This document shows, one piece after another, positions 35,574 through 42,128 of a DNA stretch of 42,128 bases. Location: assembly GCA_025354865.1 (NCBI GenBank), contig JANXMB010000079.1, positions 1-42,128 of the forward strand, written 5' to 3'. The stretch's first letter is position 1. Each line of letters opens with the position of its first letter. The notes under the pieces are model-generated. The model was not told where the DNA came from. It made no database searches and saw nothing but the letters and a program-made list of their open reading frames with translations. The position numbers were made by a program, and so were the translations under genes. Origin of the DNA: Acetobacteraceae bacterium. GTDB lineage: Bacteria; Pseudomonadota; Alphaproteobacteria; Acetobacterales; Acetobacteraceae.

Positions 35574-37124
35574 TCAGTCCATCGCCGCGTGCGCATCTTC
35601 CGGTTTCGACCGGGTGGCAGCCGAGCGCGGGCGGCGCATCAGGAGCAGCAGGGCGAGCGCTGGCATGGTGGTGAATACCATCATGCGGTAATCGTCCACG
35701 AACGCAACGATCTGCGCCTGATGGTTGACCACCCGATCCAACAGCGCGGCGCCGTGATGCGTCATCGGGTTCCAAAACCGCTCCACCACCCCGCCATCCT
35801 GCAAGGCTCGGTTGAACGGCGTAACCGAGGCGCCGATCTCCGCATGCAACGTTTGCGTGTTGTGCGATAGCATGAACGAGGTGACGGAAACCCCGATCGC
35901 CGCACCGATATTGCGGCTCAAGGAAAACAGGGACGCGCCGTCGGTGCGATATTGCGGCGCCAGGGTGGCGAAGGCGATTACTTGGAGAGGAATGAACAGA
36001 AATCCCAAGCCCATGCCTTGGAAGACGATGGTGGCGACGATGCGGGATTGGGCGACATCCGGGGTCCATCCGGTCATTTCCCAGATCGACACGATCAGCA
36101 TGATTATGCCGCACGCCATGAGTTTACGCGGATCGACCTTGGCGGTCAGGCGCCCGCCAATCAGCATCGCGCCCATGGTGCCGATGCCGCGGGGGGCCAT
36201 GATCAGGCCCGCAGTCTCCACCGGGTAGTTCGCCAAATTCTGCAACCAGGGCGCCATCAGCGACGAACTGGAGACCAGGATGGTGCCGGCGGCGAACATC
36301 ATCGCCGCGCCAGCGGAGAAGTTTCCATTGGCGAACATCGCCGGCGGGATGAACGGGCGTTGCGCGGTCAGCATGTGAACGATGAAAAGATAGACGCCGA
36401 GGCCGCCCAACACCGCCTCGATCACGATTTCGCGGGAGGTGAACCAGTCCTGATCCCCGCCGCGATCCAGCATCAATTGCAACGACCCGATCCCGAGGGA
36501 GAGCACGGCGAACCCGATCCAGTCGAATTTCATGTTAAAATTCGGGTGCGAGCGGGGCATGAACAGGATCAATCCGACGGTGGCGAGAATACCGAAGGGA
36601 ATATTGATGTAGAACACAAAACGCCAATTGTAGAGTGAGGTCAGATACCCGCCGAGGGTCGGTCCCAGGATCGGCCCGATCATCACCCCCATGCCCCAAA
36701 TCGCCATCGCCTGACCGCGCTTTTCCATGGGATAGATATCCATCATGGTCGATTGCGACAGCGGCACCAAAGCGGCGCCGAACATGCCTTGCAGAATGCG
36801 GAAAATCACCACCTGCGACAGCGACTGAGCCGCGCCGCATAGGACCGATGTCGCGGTGAAGCCGATCAGGCAGGTGATATAAAGGTATTTGCGCCCGAAG
36901 CGCGCCGCCAGCCAACCGACCGGCGCAGTCATGATAGCGGCCGCCGTAATATAGGACGTCAGCACCCAGGTGATTTCGTCGTAACTCGCCGACAGGCTGC
37001 CTTGCATGTAAGGCAGCGCGACATTGGCGATCGTTTGATCCAGCGCCTGCATCAGCGTCGCACAGACGGTGCAAAGCACGATCGCCATCCGGTGCGGAAC
37101 CGGATCGGCTTGCGACACGCTCAT
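35574..37124 (-). CDS. emrB: DHA2-family MFS multidrug exporter, EmrB-type
   Basis: This is the inner-membrane 14-TM proton antiporter of a tripartite efflux pump, 516 aa. Features are LMQALDQTIANVALPYMQG (motif D1), GWLAARFGRKYLYI (motif A), ILQGMFGAALVPLSQS and GPTLGGYLTSLYNWRFVFYIN (motif C). It begins three nt after the stop of the fusion protein gene in an operon of MarR regulator, EmrA-type and EmrB-type genes. The symbol follows from the domain content and gene order. The exported compounds are unknown. Confidence 0.93.
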   Translation of the reverse strand: MSVSQADPVPHRMAIVLCTVCATLMQALDQTIANVALPYMQGSLSASYDEITWVLTSYITAAAIMTAPVGWLAARFGRKYLYITCLIGFTATSVLCGAAQSLSQVVIFRILQGMFGAALVPLSQSTMMDIYPMEKRGQAMAIWGMGVMIGPILGPTLGGYLTSLYNWRFVFYINIPFGILATVGLILFMPRSHPNFNMKFDWIGFAVLSLGIGSLQLMLDRGGDQDWFTSREIVIEAVLGGLGVYLFIVHMLTAQRPFIPPAMFANGNFSAGAAMMFAAGTILVSSSSLMAPWLQNLANYPVETAGLIMAPRGIGTMGAMLIGGRLTAKVDPRKLMACGIIMLIVSIWEMTGWTPDVAQSRIVATIVFQGMGLGFLFIPLQVIAFATLAPQYRTDGASLFSLSRNIGAAIGVSVTSFMLSHNTQTLHAEIGASVTPFNRALQDGGVVERFWNPMTHHGAALLDRVVNHQAQIVAFVDDYRMMVFTTMPALALLLLMRRPRSAATRSKPEDAHAAMD

Positions 37125-37127
37125 GAA

Positions 37128-38219
37128 TTAAAACAAATCGTGGAGGGAACGACGATGGCCGGTATCGATTTCGACCTCCACGCTCATGCCGGCGCGCAAT
37201 TCCGGGTCGCCGGGCTTGCGTTCGAACACGATACGAACGGGAATGCGCTGCACCACTTTCACCCAATTGCCCGAGGTATTTTGCGCCGGCAGAATGGAAA
37301 ACTCGGACCCGCTGTTCGGCGCGATGCTTTCCACCACGGCCTTCCACGATCGGCCCGGATAGGTATCCACGGTCAAATGCACCGGATCGCCCAATTTCAC
37401 ATACGTCAGTTCGGTCTCTTTCGGATTGGCTTCGATCCAAACCCGGTCGGTGGAAATCAGGCCGAACGCGGCGGTCGCGGCAGCCAGATACATCCCCGGC
37501 TGCACCGTATCGACCTGGGTCACGATCCCGGCGAATGGCGCGCGAATGACGGTATGATCGAGCTGGCGTTGTGCTTCTTCGAGCCGAGCCTGCGCCTGTA
37601 GATAGTCGGACATGCGGCGCACATCGACTTCGGGATCGCCGCCGAGGCGGGCCAATTGCACCTCCGCCGCGATTTTCAGCGCCGCGACGCTCTGTTGGTT
37701 GGCAGCGAGCTGGTAGCGGGCGTTGTCGTATTCGGATCGGGTGACGCCGCCGCTTTTCACCAGTGCGGCGAAGCGTTCGAAGTTCGCGCGATCCGACTCG
37801 ACCTGGGCTTCTTTGACCGCGACATCGCCCAGCATGCGTTTGTATTCGAGCTTCATGGCGTTGAGGCTGGAGACGGTGCCGCCCAGATTGGCTTTGGCCG
37901 CAGCGACCGCAATCTCGAACGGGTGGGGATCGAGGCGCAGGAGCACGTCGCCCTTGCCGACGCGTTGGCCTTCGCGGACCGGCACATCCTGCACGATGCC
38001 GGTGACATCGGTGGCCAGTACTTCCTTGGCGGCGCGGACATAGGCGTTGTCGATGGCGACATAGCGCCCGCCGGTCAGCCAGAAATAACCGGACGCCACC
38101 GCAACAACCAAGATGCCGCCGAGCATGAGGATGGGGCGGAGGGCGCGCCGGCCGAGGCGGCGGCGGTTGGTGGGGGCGACGGCGATGTGCGGGGCGTCGG
38201 CGGCGGTGGATTGCGCCAT
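37128..38219 (-). CDS. emrA: HlyD/EmrA-type membrane fusion protein
   Basis: The periplasmic adaptor of the pump, 363 aa. A cytoplasmic basic N-terminus is followed by one TM at about residues 29-47 and YVAIDNAYVRAAKEVLATDVTG, typical for EmrA. Next comes a biotinyl-lipoyl-like half motif (VREGQRVGKGDVLLRLDPHPF), a long coiled-coil hairpin (about 95-215), the second half motif VIRAPFAGIVTQVDTVQPGM, and the beta-barrel with PVRIVFERKPGDPELRAGMSVEVEI. The start ATG overlaps the stop of the MarR gene (TGATG at 38221-38217). An outer-membrane TolC-type gene is not in the window. Confidence 0.94.
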   Translation of the reverse strand: MAQSTAADAPHIAVAPTNRRRLGRRALRPILMLGGILVVAVASGYFWLTGGRYVAIDNAYVRAAKEVLATDVTGIVQDVPVREGQRVGKGDVLLRLDPHPFEIAVAAAKANLGGTVSSLNAMKLEYKRMLGDVAVKEAQVESDRANFERFAALVKSGGVTRSEYDNARYQLAANQQSVAALKIAAEVQLARLGGDPEVDVRRMSDYLQAQARLEEAQRQLDHTVIRAPFAGIVTQVDTVQPGMYLAAATAAFGLISTDRVWIEANPKETELTYVKLGDPVHLTVDTYPGRSWKAVVESIAPNSGSEFSILPAQNTSGNWVKVVQRIPVRIVFERKPGDPELRAGMSVEVEIDTGHRRSLHDLF

Positions 38220-38674
38220 CAGACCGCTTCCTGTTTCGTGGCGTGCGCGTCCAGGTTGAGAGTGGCCTTCATGCGGAGCAGTGCCTCGGTCATGGTGTCC
38301 AAAGTGGGTATGTCGATGCCGGTGGTGACGATATCCGTCATGTCGGCGCGTTGGCGGTTGATATCTTCCAGCGCGGCATGGGCGGGCGGTTGCAGATGCA
38401 GGCGCCAGATGCGCCGATCGCGGGGGTCGGGGCGACGTTCCACCATGCCCCGGCCTTCGAGCCGATCGATCTGGCGGGCGACTGTGATCGGTTCGACTTC
38501 GAGCAGTTCCGACAATTCCTTTTGCGAGATGCCGGGTTGGCGTTCCAACCAGATCAAGATCCCCCATTGCGCGCGCGTCATCCCCTGCTCTCGGGCGCGC
38601 TTATCGGCGTCGATCCGCAGCAGACGGGCGACGTCGTGGAGGAGGAACAGGATGTCGCGTTGAAACCTGTGCAC
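38219..38674 (-). CDS. MarR-family transcriptional regulator (EmrR-like)
   Basis: A winged-helix regulator of 151 aa from the GTG at 38674. The ATG at 38806, in the longer open frame, lies upstream of the predicted promoter and overlaps the divergent gene. The DNA-binding part reads MTRAQWGILIWLERQPGI, then SQKELSELLEVEPITVARQI, then DRLEGRGMVERRPDPRDRRI, the standard MarR helix-turn-helix and wing. It is the first gene of the emrRAB-type operon, and overlaps the emrA-type start by one nt. By analogy with EmrR it should repress its own promoter and release upon binding a phenolic or hydrophobic ligand. Confidence 0.9.
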   Translation of the reverse strand: MHRFQRDILFLLHDVARLLRIDADKRAREQGMTRAQWGILIWLERQPGISQKELSELLEVEPITVARQIDRLEGRGMVERRPDPRDRRIWRLHLQPPAHAALEDINRQRADMTDIVTTGIDIPTLDTMTEALLRMKATLNLDAHATKQEAV

Positions 38675-38699
38675 GGTGCGGCCGTTCTTGTGTGAGGTT

Positions 38700-38729
38700 A
38701 TTATAAGCGGCGTTACGATATAGGTGGAA
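38700..38729 (-). promoter_or_regulatory. promoter of the emrRAB-type operon
   Basis: On the minus strand TTCCAC (38729-38724), an 18-bp spacer and a perfect TATAAT (38705-38700) precede the GTG at 38674. The predicted start of transcription (around 38693) leaves a leader of about 20 nt. The AT-rich -10 region (TTATTATAA) is a small palindrome that could form part of the MarR operator. Confidence 0.55.
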
Positions 38730-38850
38730 GGGGATGGGTTATGCGCCGGGCGCGCGGCTTGCGTGCACCGAATTGGGGAGCGCGACCCCGCCGATCCTCG
38801 CCCCATGCGACCATCTTGCCAGGGCGCCGCCCGCGCCGCAGTGTGCCGGC

Positions 38851-39741
38851 ATGTATTTCCCCCCGCCCCAGATTATCGAGGCTCGCGTCGCGACCTCGGT
38901 CCCCGCGCATTTCCGCCGACCGCCGGCACGTTCCGAATGGGCGGACGCAAACCGAGCGGGCGCGCCGGTCGATTGCTTCCTGGAAGGCCCGTGCTTCGAC
39001 GCGCAAGGCCGGTTGTTGGTCGTCGATATCCCCTACGGCCGCATCTTCCGCATCGACGGCGACCATTGGGAGCAACTGGCGGAATACCCTGGCTGGCCCA
39101 ACGGTCTGAAGGTGCAGCCCGACGGCATCCTGATTGCGGCCGATTACCGCCATGGGTTGGTGCGCATCGATCCCGACACGGGTGCCACCGCCGCCGTGAT
39201 CCAGACGGTCATGAGCGAGGGGTTCAAAGGCCTGAACGATCTGACCTTGCACGACGACGAGTCGATCCTGTTCACGGACCAGGGCCAGACCGGCTTGCAG
39301 GACCCGACCGGCCGGGTTTACCGATTGCACAAAGACGGGCGGTTGGACCGGCTGCTCGCCACCGGCCCGAGCCCGAACGGTCTGGTGCTGAACACGGCAC
39401 AAACCCATCTGTATGTGGCGATGACCCGGTCGTGCGAGGTCTGGCGGTTTGCGCTGCGTCCCGACGCGATCGTCGGCAAGGCGCAATGTTTCGCCCGCGT
39501 GCCGCCGGGCCTGGTTGGGCCGGACGGTCTGGCCATGGATCGGCACGACCGGCTGTATATCTGCAATCCCGGCCATGGTTGCGTCTGGATCGTCGGCCCC
39601 ACCGGCATTCCACTGTTTCGCGTGCAATCGCCACGGGGAAACATGACGACGAACTGCGCCCTCGCGCCGGACGGGCGGACGCTTTACATAACCGAATCCG
39701 AACACGGCGACATTTTGACGGCGGAGATCCCCGAACCATGA
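38851..39741 (+). CDS. SMP-30/gluconolactonase family protein
   Basis: A six-bladed beta-propeller lactonase-like protein of 296 aa from the ATG at 38851; an upstream ATG at 38734 overlaps the emr promoter region. Motifs are FLEGPCFDAQGRLLVVDIPY (with the metal-binding Glu), GLNDLTLHDDESILFTDQG, ATGPSPNGLVLN (metal-binding Asn), and VGPDGLAMDRHDRLYICNPG (metal-binding Asp). These four give the calcium/zinc site of SMP-30. The stop overlaps the HMG-CoA lyase start (ATGA at 39738-39741), so the two are coupled. A lactone-opening step before the lyase reaction is an attractive but untested idea. Confidence 0.9.
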   Translation: MYFPPPQIIEARVATSVPAHFRRPPARSEWADANRAGAPVDCFLEGPCFDAQGRLLVVDIPYGRIFRIDGDHWEQLAEYPGWPNGLKVQPDGILIAADYRHGLVRIDPDTGATAAVIQTVMSEGFKGLNDLTLHDDESILFTDQGQTGLQDPTGRVYRLHKDGRLDRLLATGPSPNGLVLNTAQTHLYVAMTRSCEVWRFALRPDAIVGKAQCFARVPPGLVGPDGLAMDRHDRLYICNPGHGCVWIVGPTGIPLFRVQSPRGNMTTNCALAPDGRTLYITESEHGDILTAEIPEP

Positions 39742-40661
39742 GCGAATTCGTTTCCATCTGCGAAGTCGGCCCGCGCGACGGTCTGCAAATCGCCAAGACC
39801 CGGATGACCACCGACGACAAAATGGCTTGGATTCTTTCGCTCGCTGCCGCTGGCATTCCGGAGATCGAGGTCGGCAGTTTCGTGCCGCCTCGGGTGATCC
39901 CGCAGTTGTCGGACACCGCCGAGATTGTCTCGCGGTCGATGGCGACTAACCCGGCCTGGGTGGTGCAGGCGCTGGCGCCGAATTTGCGTGGCGCGCAGAA
40001 CGCCTACAATGCCGGGGTACACAAGATCAGCATGCCGATTTCGGTGAGCGAGGGGCACTCGAAAGCCAACCTCAACCGCACGCCGGCCGATTCCATCGCC
40101 ATGATGCGCGACGTCATGGCCTGGATGAAGGAACAGGATCGCCCCGTCCCGGTCATCGTCGGCGCATCCACCGCGTTCGGCTGCTCGATCGACGGCGTGG
40201 TGACGACGAAGCAGGCGGTGGCGCTGTGCAAGGGGCTTGTCGATGCGGGGGTCGAGCACATCATGCTGGCCGATACCGTCGGCTACGCCCATCCCGCCCA
40301 AGTCCGCGAGGTCGTGCGCGCCGCCCGATCCGAAATCGGCCCGGCCGTCTATGGGCTGCATCTGCACGACACCTGCGGGCTTGGCATCGCCAACGCGCTG
40401 GCCGGCTTGGAGGAGGGGATTCGCGCGTTTGACTCCTGCCTCGCCGGTCTGGGCGGTTGCCCCTACGCGCCCGGCGCATCCGGCAATGTGGTGACCGAGG
40501 ATCTGGTGTTCATGCTGGAAAGCATGGGCTTCACGACGGGCATCGATATTCCCAAGTTGTTCGAAGCCCGCGCCATCCTGCACGCCGGCCTGCCGGGCGA
40601 ACAGTTGAACGGACAACTGCCGAAGGCTGGGATTCCCCCGACCTTCCGCAAGGCGGCGTAG
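39738..40661 (+). CDS. mvaB: hydroxymethylglutaryl-CoA lyase
   Basis: HMG-CoA lyase cleaves HMG-CoA to acetyl-CoA and acetoacetate in leucine catabolism. The 307-aa protein has VSICEVGPRDGLQ at the start (catalytic Arg-Asp), GVHKISMPISVSEGHSKANL, LHLHDTCGLGIANAL (the His-X-His metal site) and the loop signature CLAGLGGCPYAPGASGNVVTED with the active-site cysteine. The first codon overlaps the lactonase stop. Neighbouring acyl-CoA genes of the leucine pathway (liu) are absent here, so an alternative acyl-CoA substrate of the same family is possible. Confidence 0.92.
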   Translation: MSEFVSICEVGPRDGLQIAKTRMTTDDKMAWILSLAAAGIPEIEVGSFVPPRVIPQLSDTAEIVSRSMATNPAWVVQALAPNLRGAQNAYNAGVHKISMPISVSEGHSKANLNRTPADSIAMMRDVMAWMKEQDRPVPVIVGASTAFGCSIDGVVTTKQAVALCKGLVDAGVEHIMLADTVGYAHPAQVREVVRAARSEIGPAVYGLHLHDTCGLGIANALAGLEEGIRAFDSCLAGLGGCPYAPGASGNVVTEDLVFMLESMGFTTGIDIPKLFEARAILHAGLPGEQLNGQLPKAGIPPTFRKAA

Positions 40662-40812
40662 GGCGGGGGTCGGATCGTGCGGCGTTTTCCGAACAGCGCT
40701 GCCAATTCGATCCGATTGTTTGCGCGACGAGCGAACACCAGGATAAAAACTCCATCCGATTGTCGTCGTCGGGCCACCGCTCCAGACGTAATACCGCAGG
40801 AGGTTCGAACCG

Positions 40813-41100
40813 ATGGGATTTCGTTTTCGGCGCAGCGTTCGGATCGTGCCAGGGCTCAGGCTCAATTTCGGTAAAGGCGGCTTAACATCGCTTTCGGTCG
40901 GCCGGCGAGGGATTACAGCGAACATCGACGCCAAAGGAATCAAGACGACGTTCAGCGTGCCGGGCACCGGCCTCAGCTATTCGACTAAGAGAACCGGCCA
41001 AGATACAAAAAATGGAAAGACACCGACAGTCGGCGGAGGCGGCACGATTGTGGCTTTGCTGGTTGTTGCGGTAGCGGTTCTCGTCGCTGCGCTGCGATAA
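40813..41100 (+). CDS. DUF4236 domain protein with C-terminal TM segment
   Basis: The product is 95 aa, with a GCAGGAGG site before the ATG. The N-terminal part MGFRFRRSVRIVPGLRLNFG, then KGGLTSLSVGRRGI, then IKTTFSVPGTGLSYS is the DUF4236 family, glycine-rich repeated short strands. Its role is unknown. A hydrophobic segment ends the protein (about 76-94). It is flanked by HMG-CoA lyase upstream and the convergent mqsA downstream. The 151 bp upstream (40662-40812) and 100 bp downstream contain nothing else that I can identify. Confidence 0.9.
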   Translation: MGFRFRRSVRIVPGLRLNFGKGGLTSLSVGRRGITANIDAKGIKTTFSVPGTGLSYSTKRTGQDTKNGKTPTVGGGGTIVALLVVAVAVLVAALR

Positions 41101-41200
41101 CCATCGAAGCAGCCTCGGTCCGGTCCCTCGACCGAACCTCGGCGGCATCGGAAAACCAAAAGATCGCTGCCTTTCTCGACCGGTCGCAGCGAAGCCGGTT

Positions 41201-41635
41201 TCAGACTAACCGATCCGCACGATTGCTCCCGATTTGCAAAATTTCCCCCAACACCTCGGGGTGCCTGTCCAGAATCCGAAACAGATTCACCACCGCCGGC
41301 ATCGGTGCCACTTCGGCACGTTCGTAACGCGAGAACGCATTATGGCCGCCACCGGTCAGCCGCGCCGCAGCATCCTGCGTCAAGCCCAGCTTACGCCGTA
41401 TCCGACGTAACTCACGCGCCTGATGTTCGCGATTCCGCAACACCAGCGTATCGCCGGCAGCGGCATAGCGCCGCGCGCTGTCCGCATCGAACTCGACCTC
41501 GTTGCAGGCGGCACACCGCCAGCCCGATAGATTGTCGATCGTGGCCGACAGGCCGGCATGGTCGATCGCGAAGTCTTCTCCCTCGAAACGGGTCATCGAC
41601 CCCGCCGTGCCACAGCACACGCAATCGCGAATCAT
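41201..41635 (-). CDS. mqsA: MqsA family antitoxin and autoregulator
   Basis: The antitoxin of a type II toxin-antitoxin pair and DNA-binding repressor, 144 aa. The zinc-binding N-terminus has Cys5-x2-Cys8 and Cys41-x2-Cys44 (DCVCCGT, WRCAACNE). The C-terminal XRE helix-turn-helix has GLTQDAAARLTGGGHNAFSR. The NAFSRYE element of E. coli MqsA that contacts DNA (Asn and Arg) is kept. It starts three nt after the toxin stop; this toxin-before-antitoxin order is that of the E. coli locus. It should bind the palindrome at 41949-41971. Confidence 0.93.
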   Translation of the reverse strand: MIRDCVCCGTAGSMTRFEGEDFAIDHAGLSATIDNLSGWRCAACNEVEFDADSARRYAAAGDTLVLRNREHQARELRRIRRKLGLTQDAAARLTGGGHNAFSRYERAEVAPMPAVVNLFRILDRHPEVLGEILQIGSNRADRLV

Positions 41636-41638
41636 GGT

Positions 41639-41941
41639 TTACTTCTCCTTGAACTGTATGACGGGCGCGTTCTCGCGGTAGGCGATCTTGATATAGGCGG
41701 TTTTCCGACCCGGCGTCGGCGCGTGATATACGTCCTGCCAAACCCGATGATCCGCATGGGTGGTCATCGACTTATAGAAGTGTGCTTTCGCGAGCCCGGC
41801 GACGCAGGTGAGCATCTCCGTCAACGTCAGCCCCATGCCTCGTCCGCCATCGAGCGCGGTCCGCGTAAACGCAAGAGCGCCGAGATTGGCGACGGCTGCC
41901 TGGACGGCTTGTAAATCGTGATGAGGCTTCCGCTTTTCCAC
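41639..41941 (-). CDS. mqsR: MqsR family toxin (GCU-specific mRNA interferase)
   Basis: A RelE-like endoribonuclease that cleaves mRNA, in E. coli at GCU. The 100-aa product keeps the family pattern MEKRKPHHDLQAV, then HFYKSMTTHADHRVWQDVYH and ends QFKEK. Lys57, Gln69, Tyr83 and Lys98 correspond to the active residues Lys56, Gln68, Tyr81 and Lys96 of E. coli MqsR, so it should be active. The start is a GTG at 41941, without a Shine-Dalgarno and right at the predicted transcription start. The first internal Met (residue 36) would remove a conserved part. Confidence 0.94.
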   Translation of the reverse strand: MEKRKPHHDLQAVQAAVANLGALAFTRTALDGGRGMGLTLTEMLTCVAGLAKAHFYKSMTTHADHRVWQDVYHAPTPGRKTAYIKIAYRENAPVIQFKEK

Positions 41942-41948
41942 GGGAGAT

Positions 41949-41977
41949 AAATTACCCTATTTGGGTAATTTTGTCAA
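41949..41977 (-). promoter_or_regulatory. mqsRA promoter with palindromic operator
   Basis: On the minus strand a perfect TTGACA (41977-41972) is followed after 17 bp by TAATTT (41954-41949). The palindrome AAATTACCC-N5-GGGTAATTT (41949-41957 and 41963-41971) covers the spacer and -10 box. This arrangement fits repression by MqsA, whose E. coli sites are AACCT-N3-AGGTT. Confidence 0.7.
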
Positions 41978-42012
41978 ACTGATATATCAGGCCGACCACC
42001 AACCGAACCGGG

Positions 42013-42128
42013 TCACCCCCCCAACAGCGTCTCCAGCACATACGCCGTGTGCGCCCCGACTGCCGGGCCGGGCCAGGCCACCACATCCTCCGGACGGTCG
42101 CCATCCAGCCGGATCGCCGGGCCGGGGT
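42013..42128 (-). CDS. CaiB/BaiF CoA-transferase, C-terminal end only (partial)
   Basis: The reverse strand from the window edge reads PGPAIRLDGDRPEDVVAWPG, then PAVGAHTAYVLETLLGG and a TGA at 42015-42013. The pattern 'G-x-HT-x-x-VL-x-x-LLG' is the typical C-terminus of family III CoA-transferases, as at the end of the complete gene at 11.2-12.4 kb (QHTDAILDELG). Only 37 codons are in the window, so the assignment rests on this short tail. Confidence 0.65.
   Translation of the reverse strand, partial: PGPAIRLDGDRPEDVVAWPGPAVGAHTAYVLETLLGG

Overview
This window is a GC-rich, gene-dense bacterial chromosome segment. The overall character suggests an alphaproteobacterium, most likely of the Rhodospirillales/Acetobacteraceae type. 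The grounds are the recG / sdhE-mfd arrangement, a yfgM-like gene followed by bamB and der, a trio of small alphaproteobacterial-type conserved proteins, and the many family III CoA-transferase, luciferase-like and solute-binding genes. No 16S or other decisive phylogenetic marker is present, so the assignment is inference. No rRNA, tRNA, CRISPR array, transposase or prophage was seen.

Layout. 1-3.4 kb: a Tat-type dipeptide/oligopeptide substrate-binding protein (cut by the left edge), divergent from a Cache-HAMP methyl-accepting chemotaxis protein. 3.5-11.1 kb: a minus-strand run. In transcription order it holds a CitE-like lyase, two overlapping genes I do not recognise, aminopeptidase N, TenA and a small membrane protein. 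11.2-14.6 kb: a CaiB/BaiF CoA-transferase and a MetE-C-terminal-like protein in one operon, facing an Old Yellow Enzyme. 14.7-15.6 kb: the carboxy-terminal remnant of an argD-type aminotransferase and three tiny conserved genes. 15.8-21.2 kb: a 14-TM MFS exporter divergent from a TauD/TfdA dioxygenase, a secreted YbjN protein, and an orphan iron-type substrate-binding protein divergent from a cyclase-family hydrolase. 21.2-25.1 kb: a structured repeat, a cytochrome P450 translationally coupled to a luciferase-like monooxygenase, and a divergent short-chain dehydrogenase.

25.1-35.0 kb is the conserved housekeeping core: recG divergent from sdhE-mfd (DNA repair and SDH flavinylation), a small lipoprotein, then yfgM-like, bamB and der (envelope biogenesis and ribosome assembly). 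35.0-38.7 kb: a VOC protein and a complete emrRAB-type operon (MarR regulator, membrane fusion protein, DHA2 exporter) with a recognisable promoter. 38.8-42.1 kb: an SMP-30 lactonase overlapping HMG-CoA lyase, a DUF4236 protein, an MqsR/MqsA toxin-antitoxin pair with a palindrome on its promoter, and the last codons of another CoA-transferase.

The accessory genes point to a soil or water heterotroph that handles CoA thioesters, branched or methylated acyl chains and xenobiotic-like substrates. The items most worth follow-up are the unrecognised overlapping gene pair at 7.8-10.1 kb, the two diverged copies of a structured repeat at 21.5 and 32.2 kb whose stem differs by a compensatory change, the P450/luciferase-like pair, and the mqsRA promoter, which appears to give a leaderless toxin message.
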